From a virus, in IMG/VR virus record IMGVR_UViG_3300020442_002247, positions 1 to 64,000 of that record: 64,000 nucleotides of DNA; one strand, given 5' to 3'. Under the pieces are notes generated by a model. That model was not told the DNA's origin. It did no database searches and worked only from the letters and a program-made list of their open reading frames with translations. The translations under genes and the position numbers were made by a program. Of the stretch, positions 6,453-13,485 are shown piece by piece. Position 1 is the stretch's first letter, and every line of letters begins with the position of its first letter.

Positions 6453-6714
6453 AAATAAGCAACAAGAGAGTAATTAACTCTTGTTTATTAGTGCATCGAA
6501 GAGGCGTTTACCAGAGCGTCGAAGATGGCTGTTTAGGGGTGGTACCCAGGCTTGGTAGTAGAAATACGCTGAGTCACATCGCTCTACCGAGCGGAAACAG
6601 GCTCCCTGGATTTGAGAATGGCATCTCGGTCGAGGGGTTGGAGGTGTAACCTAGTCCTTCCTAATATTGCTTATTTCTTTAAAAGGTGTACAAGTTTACT
6701 TGTATGCCTTTTTT
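6453..6714 (+). ncRNA. Structured non-coding RNA of unknown class
   Basis: About 225-260 nt with no credible ORF. A sigma70 promoter starts it and an intrinsic terminator ends it. A 10-bp closing stem AAATAAGCAA (6453-6462) / TTGCTTATTT (6667-6676) encloses the body. An 8-bp hairpin AACAAGAG/CTCTTGTT (6461-6468/6478-6485) competes with the last two closing-stem bases. A central 9-bp stem GCTTGGTAG (6550-6558) / CTACCGAGC (6584-6592, one G-U) is nested in CCAGG (6546-6550) / CCTGG (6605-6609). A small GAGA/TCTC hairpin lies at 6614-6627. Local G+C is well above the neighbours, as in folded RNAs. I checked by eye for tmRNA (no tag ORF or TTC arm), RNase P, SRP RNA, lysine and cobalamin riboswitches and group I/II intron cores, and none fits. 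It appears to be a stand-alone phage RNA gene. Confidence 0.8.
6682..6714 (+). terminator. Intrinsic terminator of the ncRNA
   Basis: AAAGGTGTACAAG (6682-6694) pairs with CTTGTATGCCTTT (6699-6711) over a TTTA loop with two G-U pairs; the 3' T run extends to 6714. It begins only 6 bases after the ncRNA closing stem. Confidence 0.85.
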
Positions 6715-6721
6715 CATTTGT

Positions 6722-6729
6722 GATAAATA
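6722..6729 (+). promoter_or_regulatory. Late promoter box GATAAATA
   Basis: GATAAATACTTA, a full match to the window's late consensus, 8 bases after the ncRNA terminator. It would start a leader of about 90 bases in front of the first MGRPINK gene. Confidence 0.65.
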
Positions 6730-6735
6730 CTTACG

Positions 6736-6820
6736 TCAGATAGCGAAGCCATTAAGGTGGACTTATGCTGTACCCACAGCGTAGCGGCTAGAACCCGCAT
6801 CGGACTTCTATAAAGGAGAA
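6736..6820 (+). promoter_or_regulatory. Structured 5' leader of the first MGRPINK gene
   Basis: The leader is G+C-richer than its surroundings and holds several possible pairings: GCTGT/ACAGC around ACCC (about 6768-6782), a longer-range GTGG with CCAC, and GCGG with CCGC around CTAGAAC, followed by CCG/CGG. An RBS (AAAGGAG) follows. It may be a translational control element or just a stable leader. I could not match it to a known riboswitch. Confidence 0.4.
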
Positions 6821-6825
6821 AACAA

Positions 6826-7287
6826 ATGGGAAGACCTATTAATAAAAGATATTTCGGAGTAGCAGGCACAGGTCCTACTGCGTCTGGAAACGAGATCAAA
6901 GTAAATTTTCACAACGGCTCGGGTGTCAAAGAAGGTTACATCGTTAAGCAACTAGGATCCAAAAAATTCCGTGTTGAAGAGATTGAGACAGCTGGAACAT
7001 TTGATTGCACATTGAAAACAGGTGTTTTACCTGCGGCTTTATCTTCAGGTGAGATGTCAATTTCAGTACAAGGCGTTGATTCAGAAACATATGGCGTAAG
7101 CAAAATAGCTGGACGTAAAGTAACTGTAGCTCAACCAAGTGCTACAGGTTCAAACGCTCTAGACGGTACATCTATTAAATGGGCTCTTACAGGAGCCGCG
7201 GCTACTGGATTAGTTAGAATGGAAGAAGCTGGTGATGATAACACATTGTCTGGTACAGACGATGACGATTTCACTGAGGACGCTTAA
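6826..7287 (+). CDS. MGRPINK-type virion protein 1, probable capsid or tail decoration
   Basis: 153 residues, Gly/Thr/Ser-rich and probably beta-strand, ending in an acidic DDDDFTED tail. It shares its first seven residues (MGRPINK) with the next gene, after which the two diverge, so they are likely paralogues or carry a common assembly signal. AAAGGAG precedes the ATG by 8 bases. It lies after the capsid module, between a late promoter and the fibre genes, so a structural, decoration-type role is likely. No T4 counterpart is recognised and the exact place in the virion is unknown. Confidence 0.6.
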   Translation: MGRPINKRYFGVAGTGPTASGNEIKVNFHNGSGVKEGYIVKQLGSKKFRVEEIETAGTFDCTLKTGVLPAALSSGEMSISVQGVDSETYGVSKIAGRKVTVAQPSATGSNALDGTSIKWALTGAAATGLVRMEEAGDDNTLSGTDDDDFTEDA

Positions 7288-7302
7288 GGTAGGAGTTAAT
7301 TT

Positions 7303-7734
7303 ATGGGTAGGCCGATTAACAAAGATAAGATTGGATTTGGTGCAGGACGCATCAAAGTCACTCGACACTTTTTCACCGGCGGTTCTGAAGCTACTACAGC
7401 GGCACACATTCATAGACAAGCTGGCGATAACAAGTTTGTAATTAGATTAGATTCTAACGCAACAGGTGTGTTTACACCTGCTACTCACGTAGATGATGAA
7501 CTAATGACACTTGTAAATAAAGCCAATGGTACATTAGTTGCAGGAGAATTTAAAATTGATGCAACAGGATCTGATTCAACAGTTTATCAAGTTACAAAAC
7601 TTAGAAACAGAACTGTACAGCTTGAAGGTGGAGGTACAGAACAAACTGCTATTTACGGAATAGGAGTTGATGCAAGTGATAAGGAAGGTTCGGCACCTAA
7701 TAATACGTTAAGTGTTAACTTACCTACGCAATAA
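7303..7734 (+). CDS. MGRPINK-type virion protein 2
   Basis: 143 residues beginning MGRPINKDKIGFGAGRIKV. The composition is beta-rich, with Thr, Gly, Asp and Val; a segment near residues 35-60 (HIHRQAGDNKFVIRLD) is followed by alternating strands and a disordered C-terminus (SAPNNTLSVNLPTQ). It starts 15 bases after its paralogue, with TAGGAG 8-9 bases before ATG, so the two form one unit. Same inferred role: an abundant small virion protein made late. A G+C-rich hairpin follows the stop. Confidence 0.6.
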   Translation: MGRPINKDKIGFGAGRIKVTRHFFTGGSEATTAAHIHRQAGDNKFVIRLDSNATGVFTPATHVDDELMTLVNKANGTLVAGEFKIDATGSDSTVYQVTKLRNRTVQLEGGGTEQTAIYGIGVDASDKEGSAPNNTLSVNLPTQ

Positions 7735-7744
7735 ATTTTATATT

Positions 7745-7764
7745 GTAGGGGTGAAAGCCCCTAC
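7745..7764 (+). terminator. Hairpin after the MGRPINK pair
   Basis: A perfect 7-bp stem GTAGGGG/CCCCTAC with a TGAAAG loop. There is no T run after it (ATTTAAAGG follows), so it more likely stabilises the 3' end of the upstream message or causes pausing than terminates fully. Confidence 0.45.
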
Positions 7765-7780
7765 ATTTAAAGGATTATAA

Positions 7781-8821
7781 ATGTCAAAAGTACTAAAAGT
7801 TGAAAATGGAAATTATACAGTAAAGGTTGAAGCCGGCGGTAACATAATTCTTGATACTGCTAGGGGAACCAATACTGGTAATCCTGCTTTACCTGCTGGC
7901 ACTGTGATTGTAAGAGGTAGTCTTGAAGTTGAAGGTAGTACAACTACTGTTGAATCTAACGATACATTACTCAATGACAATATTATTACATTAAACAACG
8001 GTGAAACAGGTGCTGGTATTTCTGCTAGTAAAGGCTACAGTTCGGGATTAGAAGTTGATAGAGGATCTCTTGCAAAAGGTAGATTTATTTGGGACGATCA
8101 GATAGCTTGGACACTAGGAGGCGATAGCGGAACAGGTACTTGGAAAATTGAAGATTCAACAAGCAAATTACTACCTTTAAAAACAAAAGGTATTGTTTCT
8201 GACGGTACATTATACATAAGCACGGGTAATCAAGTAATAAGTGTAACTGGCACAAGTGACTATGAAACAGGAATATTCACTTACACCGGAAGTAACATTG
8301 TTGACAGTGGTAGCGGTGTTGTAATAGATGACGACAACGTTCCTAATACTAAAGCTGTAGTTGATTATGTGGCATTTGCTATTCAAAACGTTGTTCAGCC
8401 TAAAATTGAAGAAAACGACACAGTTGTAGAAACACACGATTTTCAAACAACAGGAACACCGAGTAGAGTAGATATTTCTATAGACAATAATGTTACAACT
8501 CAATTTTTTGCAGATAGAGTAGACTTTGACGGTATTAGACTTATAGGTACTAAGATAACAACAAACACAAGTAATGCTGATATGACAATAGAAGCACCTG
8601 GAGGCGGTGCAGTTATTGTAAATGACACATTACAAATTACAGAAACGCCAGGAGTAGACGACCCGGGTGTCACTGACCCAACTGCACCAACAGAAGGTAT
8701 AAAACTTTACAGTAAAACCGAAGCTGGCGGACGTACAGGCTTATTCTTTGTAAATAAAAGCAGTAGAAGAAGTGAAATAATAAGTAACGAAAGATCACTT
8801 GCATATAGCATGATCTTTTAA
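7781..8821 (+). CDS. Fibre/structural protein with SNxxLEL-type repeat
   Basis: 346 residues. The N-terminal half (GNIILDTARG, TVIVRGSLEVEG, then NDTLLNDNIITLNNGE) is a beta-rich block typical of marine T4-like fibre proteins. A module near residues 250-275 (RLIGTKITTNTSNADM) is the same type repeated many times in the two large fibres downstream. It ends in LFFVNKSSRRSEIISNERS and a hydrophobic YSMIF terminus. AAAGGATT precedes the ATG. The next gene follows by 11 bases. It is probably part of the tail-fibre or baseplate-attached apparatus; no catalytic motif is seen. Confidence 0.65.
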   Translation: MSKVLKVENGNYTVKVEAGGNIILDTARGTNTGNPALPAGTVIVRGSLEVEGSTTTVESNDTLLNDNIITLNNGETGAGISASKGYSSGLEVDRGSLAKGRFIWDDQIAWTLGGDSGTGTWKIEDSTSKLLPLKTKGIVSDGTLYISTGNQVISVTGTSDYETGIFTYTGSNIVDSGSGVVIDDDNVPNTKAVVDYVAFAIQNVVQPKIEENDTVVETHDFQTTGTPSRVDISIDNNVTTQFFADRVDFDGIRLIGTKITTNTSNADMTIEAPGGGAVIVNDTLQITETPGVDDPGVTDPTAPTEGIKLYSKTEAGGRTGLFFVNKSSRRSEIISNERSLAYSMIF

Positions 8822-8832
8822 AAGGATAGAAA

Positions 8833-9165
8833 ATGGCAATAGTAAATAGAAGACTTACAACTACACAATTAGATGCAATAACAGTACCTTCTGGCAAAAC
8901 GTATGCAATTACAAATGTACTTGTTTGTAATAACACTACAACAGATTGTAACTTTGATATGCATTTAATACCAAGTGGCGATCCATTAGATAATAATGTA
9001 ACAAGGGTAATTAACGGTTTGGTGTTACCAGGAAGTGAAACTTTTACATTTGACACTGAAAGAATTATTTTAGAAGTTGGTGATAAATTATCTTTTGTAG
9101 CGGCACCTGACGCAGGTAGTGGAAATACTAATTTAAGTGTTACAATAAGTTATTTGGAAGTGTAA
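8833..9165 (+). CDS. Small beta-sandwich-like structural protein (110-aa family, copy 1)
   Basis: 110 residues; alternating strands with ITNVLVCNNTT near residue 30 and a C-terminal LSVTISYLEV. It is one of three proteins of about 110 aa in the window (others at 17292 and 33033). They share layout: an N-terminal TT...IYTVP/ITVP segment, a conserved xVxVCN or similar strand, a LxxGDKLSF/GKKIVAY segment and a last VxVxxxE strand. Each sits right beside a long fibre gene, suggesting a subunit or chaperone partner of fibres. The stop overlaps the next start by one base (TAATG). Confidence 0.55.
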   Translation: MAIVNRRLTTTQLDAITVPSGKTYAITNVLVCNNTTTDCNFDMHLIPSGDPLDNNVTRVINGLVLPGSETFTFDTERIILEVGDKLSFVAAPDAGSGNTNLSVTISYLEV

Positions 9166-9986
9166 TGAGATTTATAAAACAGCAAACTACTAATCGTAGG
9201 AACCTCGCAGGTTTAGGGTTAAAACTAGATATCAATAACCATGCTGTGGTTGATACTACTTCTACTATGCTAATTGCTAAAGGTACAACAGCACAAAGAC
9301 CATCTTCACCAGTTAATGGTTACATAAGATATAATACTACAACAAATGAATTTGAAGGATATCAAAACGGTGCTTGGAGAAAATTTAAATTCAAAGAACC
9401 AAATCCAATCGGTATTACACAACAAAATTTAGGCAGTGGCGATGCTGTAGAAACTATATTTGGTCCTCTAGATAGTGGTGATTCAGATTTTCCTACACCA
9501 GCGGCGGCACAAAATGCTATTGTATTAGTAGAAAATGTATTTCAAGTTGCTAGTACAAACTATTCAATAGTTCAAAACCCAGGAGGCACAAACACTATTG
9601 CGGCATTTGACAGCATAGACGGATCTACAGGACATCCTACAATTACAACAGCTACTAACCATGGATTTAGTCAGTTTGATTTAGTTGCTGTATCAGGTGT
9701 TGAAGTTACTTCTCCTGGAGAAGGTGACGCATTAGAAAACATGAACACAGCAGATGATAGTTCAAGCCCTAGCACATTTAGGGTTGAGGCAGTACCAGCT
9801 TTAAACAAACTTGTATTAGGAGTTGATGTTGCAGGTGGTACTATTGCCCAATACACTGCAAACAGTGGTAAAATTTACAAATCAGGTTCAGTAACAGGAC
9901 CGTATCTTCCAGGATACTATATTCAATTTACATCCGCTCCTCCATTAGACAAACCAGTAACAGTACTACACAACTTTGACAAATAG
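9165..9986 (+). CDS. Fibre protein with GTTAQR module
   Basis: 273 residues. Around residues 43-75 it carries KGTTAQRP, then GYIRYNTTTNEFEGYQNGAW, a module found in at least seven other proteins of the window. The remainder is beta-rich with a FQVASTNYSIV segment and a final YYIQFTSAPPLDKPVTVLHNF, which looks like the end domain of phage fibres. It is coupled to the previous gene by a one-base overlap. A late promoter box follows the stop, before the 1111-aa fibre. Confidence 0.65.
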   Translation: MRFIKQQTTNRRNLAGLGLKLDINNHAVVDTTSTMLIAKGTTAQRPSSPVNGYIRYNTTTNEFEGYQNGAWRKFKFKEPNPIGITQQNLGSGDAVETIFGPLDSGDSDFPTPAAAQNAIVLVENVFQVASTNYSIVQNPGGTNTIAAFDSIDGSTGHPTITTATNHGFSQFDLVAVSGVEVTSPGEGDALENMNTADDSSSPSTFRVEAVPALNKLVLGVDVAGGTIAQYTANSGKIYKSGSVTGPYLPGYYIQFTSAPPLDKPVTVLHNFDK

Positions 9987-9991
9987 TTCCT

Positions 9992-9999
9992 GATAAATA
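9992..9999 (+). promoter_or_regulatory. Late promoter box GATAAATA
   Basis: GATAAATATTGT, 18 bases before the TTG start of the 1111-aa fibre gene, with CAGGAG between. The short leader keeps the ribosome site in the transcript. Confidence 0.65.
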
Positions 10000-10017
10000 T
10001 TGTACAGGAGATAAACT

Positions 10018-13000
10018 TTGGCACAGCTTGGTAGAATATCAGGACCATTATTACAAGAAAATTTAGAAAGACAAGGCGTTGATCTAAAATTTAGGAACGA
10101 CTTAAATTCTACACCTTTATTATATCTTGATGTTAACACAAAACAAGTAGCTGTAAATTATAACGGAACTCCTTTAGCAGATTTATATTTAAACAGCCCT
10201 ATTGAGACAGTAAATTTAGCTGTTACAAGCGGAACTGCAACTATAGGTAATTTTACACTTGGCGGTGATACAATACAATTAAGTTCTGGCAACATGACAT
10301 TAGATGCTGTGCAGAATATTAATTTAAGCGGCCTTGGTACAGATAACCTATTGTTAGATGATGCATATATAGGCACAAGAACCACTGATACAGATGTAAT
10401 ACTTGACCCATCTGGTACTGGTACAGTTGAATTTTACGCTAATACAACAGTAGATGGTAATATACATGCAACACAGAATATTACAGCAGACGGAAACTTA
10501 GTATTAGGTAGTGGAAGTGAAGATAATATTGCACTAAACGCAGATATAACAAATGATATATTACCTGATCAAACAGATCAATTTGCTATAGGCTCTGCTG
10601 GTAAGAAATTTTCACAACTATATTCCCCATTACTTAATGGTGAAGTTATAAACGCTGGAACTTTATCAGTAAGCACACTTTCTGATTTAGGAGCACCAAC
10701 AGGAAATGTATACTATGTAGCACAAAACGGAGATGATACTAACAGAGGAGATCATCCTCAAGGCCCATTTAAAACAATAAAAAGGGCATTAGATTTTGCA
10801 GACGGAAGTAGTGGAGGTCCTGTAACAATTTATGTTTTACCAGGAGGATATGAAGAAGTAACACCACTAGTTGTACCAGCAAACACAACTATTTGTGGAC
10901 TTGATATGCGTAATACAATTATACGTCCTGAAAGTGCATATCAAAGTAATGATATTTTCCATGTTACAGGCGAAGTTACAATTCAAAATTTAACTTTGAA
11001 AGATTTTTATTATGATAGTGGAAATGATAAAGGTTATGCATTTAGATTTGCACCTAATGCTGTAATCAATACTAGATCACCTTACATACAAAACTGTACA
11101 GTAATTACCCAAGGAACTGCAACTAGTGCAAGTGACCCAAGAGGTTTCGACAGCGGAGATGCAGGTAAAGGAGCATTAGTTGACGGTTTATCTGTAACCA
11201 CTACTAGTGAAGAAGCAAGTATGTTATTCCACAGTGTAACATTAATTACTCCTGGAGTAGATGCACTTACTATGACTAATGGTGTAAGAGTAGAGTGGTT
11301 AAATTGTTTTACATATTTTGCAAATAGAGGAATATATGTTACAAATGGAACAGGACGAACCGATAATAGAGACGGAAGCACAGTTGTCTACGGCGGCGAA
11401 CTAAGAAGTATTGCAAGTGCTAACGTGTATGGAAATAAAGGAATAGAAGGTGACGGTGATAGTGTACTTTGTTATCTAATTAATCACAATCTTGCATACA
11501 TAGGTGTAGGCAAACGAGTTGATAACGATGAATCAAGAGCAATACAAGCAAACGAAGTTATAAAATCTAATAGTGCAAAAATATTTTTCCAAACACAAGA
11601 TCATACTGGTGACTTTAGGGTAGGAGATAATTTTGCAATAGATTTTGAGACTGGATCTACTTCATTGAATTTAGCCGCGGCTAGTTTTGCAAATTACAAT
11701 TCTTTGATTATAGAAGATGCCAGTGGCATAACGCAAATATACGCAGATAGATTAGAAGTTGGAGATTTTATTTTAAGTGGCAATACAATACAAACTAGAA
11801 ATTTAGATTTGACTTTAGATAGTTATGCTACTAACAATAAAATTAAATTTTTAGCAAATACGAATCTAGAACAAGACCTTAATTTACAAGATGGTATAAC
11901 AATTTCAGGAAATTTTACATATGTAGGAGAACAAGTAGGTAACCAATTAGTGCTAGGAGCAAATATCGGAAGTGACGTGAATCCATCTACAACTGGTACT
12001 TTCAATTTAGGTGATAGCACAGATAGATGGCGTAGAATTAGTGCAAGTGAAATAAACGTTAGTGATATAAAATTAGAAACCAATGTAATTACAACTACAG
12101 TTTCTAATGCTGATTTAGAATTTAGAGCTAGTGGTACAGGAAAAATATTATTAGCAAATAATAATCTAGAAGTTACAAATGACATAACAGCAAACGGCAC
12201 TACAAATATAAACAATTTAAATGTATCAGGAAACTTAACTTTTTCTGGAGCAGTTGATTTTACACAACCTTTTACAACAGAAGACATCAATGTTGAAAGA
12301 CTTAGCGTACCTGGATATGATTCACAGTTTGAAGATATAAAAATACAAACTAATTTTCTAACAACAACCCAAAGTAATAGTAATTTAGAATTACGTGCAT
12401 CTGGTTCTGGAATAATTGATATTGATAACTTAACAGTAGCTAACAACACTACAGTATCAGGAACATTTACTGTGTCTGACAGTAATAATTTTACAACTGT
12501 AAATTCAGAATTCGACACAGGTGATATTAAAATTTATCAAAATGTAATAGAAACAACAAATTCTAATAGTGATCTAGAACTTAGGTCTTATACAGGTAGG
12601 ATCAAAACTGCTGATGTATTTTTTGAAAATCCTACTACAATAAGCACAGCTTCTAATAATTTAACATTAGGTGGAGCAATTATTGACATGAGTTCGGCTA
12701 ACAAGTACTTGCTATTGCCTAAAGGAACAACGGCACAAAGAGATAGCAATTTAGGATCTTTAAGATACAATACAGATAATAATGCAATTGAAGGATATTC
12801 AACAGCATATCTGCATACTAGGGGTGTGTTTAGTGAAGATAGAGCGGCTAGCGTTACAGCCCATGATACTAATGATACTTTAATTTTTAGAACTAATAAT
12901 ACTACACAAGGAACTTTAGATGCTACAAAATTAACTATGCACAATCTTACTGCTAATCAAATTAGTATTGATGGTAACAGTATTGTTGCAGAAAATAGTA

Positions 13001-13353
13001 ATAGCGATTTAGAAATAGTAGCAACAGGAAACGCAAATGTATTTTTTGAAGATTTTGAAATACAAGGCAATAATATTATACAAGTTAACACTAATAGTGG
13101 TACTACAATAAGTGCATCTGGACCAAACGGTTTGACACAATTTGGCGGTACTAATGGAGTGCAAATTCCTGTAGGAACTACAGCTGAACGTCCTGGAACT
13201 GCTGGCACAGGACAATTAAGATGGAATACAACCACAAACGAACTAGAAGCATATTCAGGCACATCTTGGGGTATAGCGTCTGGTGTACCACAAAATGTTT
13301 CACAGCAATTCGTTGATGATACCAACTTTGAAAACAGCTTAATCTTTGGATAA
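10018..13353 (+). CDS. Large fibre protein with beta-helix and SNxxLELRASG repeats
   Basis: 1111 residues from a TTG start; CAGGAG lies 7 bases upstream and the N-terminus (AQLGRISGPLLQENL) matches the next fibre. Residues 1-220 are repeat-rich. At about 230-500 is a pectate-lyase-like right-handed beta-helix (YYVAQNGDDTNRGDHPQGP, then VEWLNCFTYFANRGIY). Around 525-545 is a GDFRVGDNFAID block shared by four fibres. Residues 560-1000 hold several copies of a module reading DIKLxTNxITTTxSNxxLEL and RASGTGKI. Two GTTAQR/GTTAER modules lie near 900 and 1060. These features are typical of trimeric side fibres of marine T4-like viruses. Attachment to host surface glycans is the likely task; no active-site residues are identified. 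Confidence 0.75.
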   Translation: MAQLGRISGPLLQENLERQGVDLKFRNDLNSTPLLYLDVNTKQVAVNYNGTPLADLYLNSPIETVNLAVTSGTATIGNFTLGGDTIQLSSGNMTLDAVQNINLSGLGTDNLLLDDAYIGTRTTDTDVILDPSGTGTVEFYANTTVDGNIHATQNITADGNLVLGSGSEDNIALNADITNDILPDQTDQFAIGSAGKKFSQLYSPLLNGEVINAGTLSVSTLSDLGAPTGNVYYVAQNGDDTNRGDHPQGPFKTIKRALDFADGSSGGPVTIYVLPGGYEEVTPLVVPANTTICGLDMRNTIIRPESAYQSNDIFHVTGEVTIQNLTLKDFYYDSGNDKGYAFRFAPNAVINTRSPYIQNCTVITQGTATSASDPRGFDSGDAGKGALVDGLSVTTTSEEASMLFHSVTLITPGVDALTMTNGVRVEWLNCFTYFANRGIYVTNGTGRTDNRDGSTVVYGGELRSIASANVYGNKGIEGDGDSVLCYLINHNLAYIGVGKRVDNDESRAIQANEVIKSNSAKIFFQTQDHTGDFRVGDNFAIDFETGSTSLNLAAASFANYNSLIIEDASGITQIYADRLEVGDFILSGNTIQTRNLDLTLDSYATNNKIKFLANTNLEQDLNLQDGITISGNFTYVGEQVGNQLVLGANIGSDVNPSTTGTFNLGDSTDRWRRISASEINVSDIKLETNVITTTVSNADLEFRASGTGKILLANNNLEVTNDITANGTTNINNLNVSGNLTFSGAVDFTQPFTTEDINVERLSVPGYDSQFEDIKIQTNFLTTTQSNSNLELRASGSGIIDIDNLTVANNTTVSGTFTVSDSNNFTTVNSEFDTGDIKIYQNVIETTNSNSDLELRSYTGRIKTADVFFENPTTISTASNNLTLGGAIIDMSSANKYLLLPKGTTAQRDSNLGSLRYNTDNNAIEGYSTAYLHTRGVFSEDRAASVTAHDTNDTLIFRTNNTTQGTLDATKLTMHNLTANQISIDGNSIVAENSNSDLEIVATGNANVFFEDFEIQGNNIIQVNTNSGTTISASGPNGLTQFGGTNGVQIPVGTTAERPGTAGTGQLRWNTTTNELEAYSGTSWGIASGVPQNVSQQFVDDTNFENSLIFG

Positions 13354-13375
13354 CCAACCCTTAATACTGCATTTC

Positions 13376-13383
13376 GATAAATA
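13376..13383 (+). promoter_or_regulatory. Late promoter box GATAAATA
   Basis: CGATAAATAATACT, 103 bases before the preferred start of the 1266-aa fibre gene. The long leader contains a hairpin. Confidence 0.65.
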
Positions 13384-13397
13384 ATACTGTACGTAGA

Positions 13398-13436
13398 GTC
13401 GACCAAACTCTGAGTACAAAAAATACTGTGGTCAAC
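13398..13436 (+). promoter_or_regulatory. Leader hairpin before the 1266-aa fibre gene
   Basis: GTCGACCA (13398-13405) pairs with TGGTCAAC (13429-13436) apart from one mismatch. AGTA/TACT can pair inside around an A-rich loop. It lies just after the late promoter and may protect the 5' end of the message. Confidence 0.35.
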
Positions 13437-13485
13437 CCGCAATGTAATGTGGTTGGAGGGACAGGATCCCCGTATAGGAGAAGAG

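Noticed and set aside
6453-6714. ncRNA as tmRNA, RNase P RNA, SRP RNA, a lysine or cobalamin riboswitch, or a group I/II intron
   Set aside because: No tag ORF or T-arm, no RNase P or SRP core motifs, no riboswitch core, no intron P7 or domain V. The promoter and terminator point to a discrete RNA.
11823-12518. 231-codon minus-strand ORF in the 1111-aa fibre
   Set aside because: Complement of repetitive AT-rich fibre sequence; hydrophobic pseudo-composition, no ribosome site.
13447-13485. Upstream ATG for the 1266-aa fibre
   Set aside because: The extra 13 residues have no counterpart in the paralogue, while AGGAG precedes the internal ATG at 13486.
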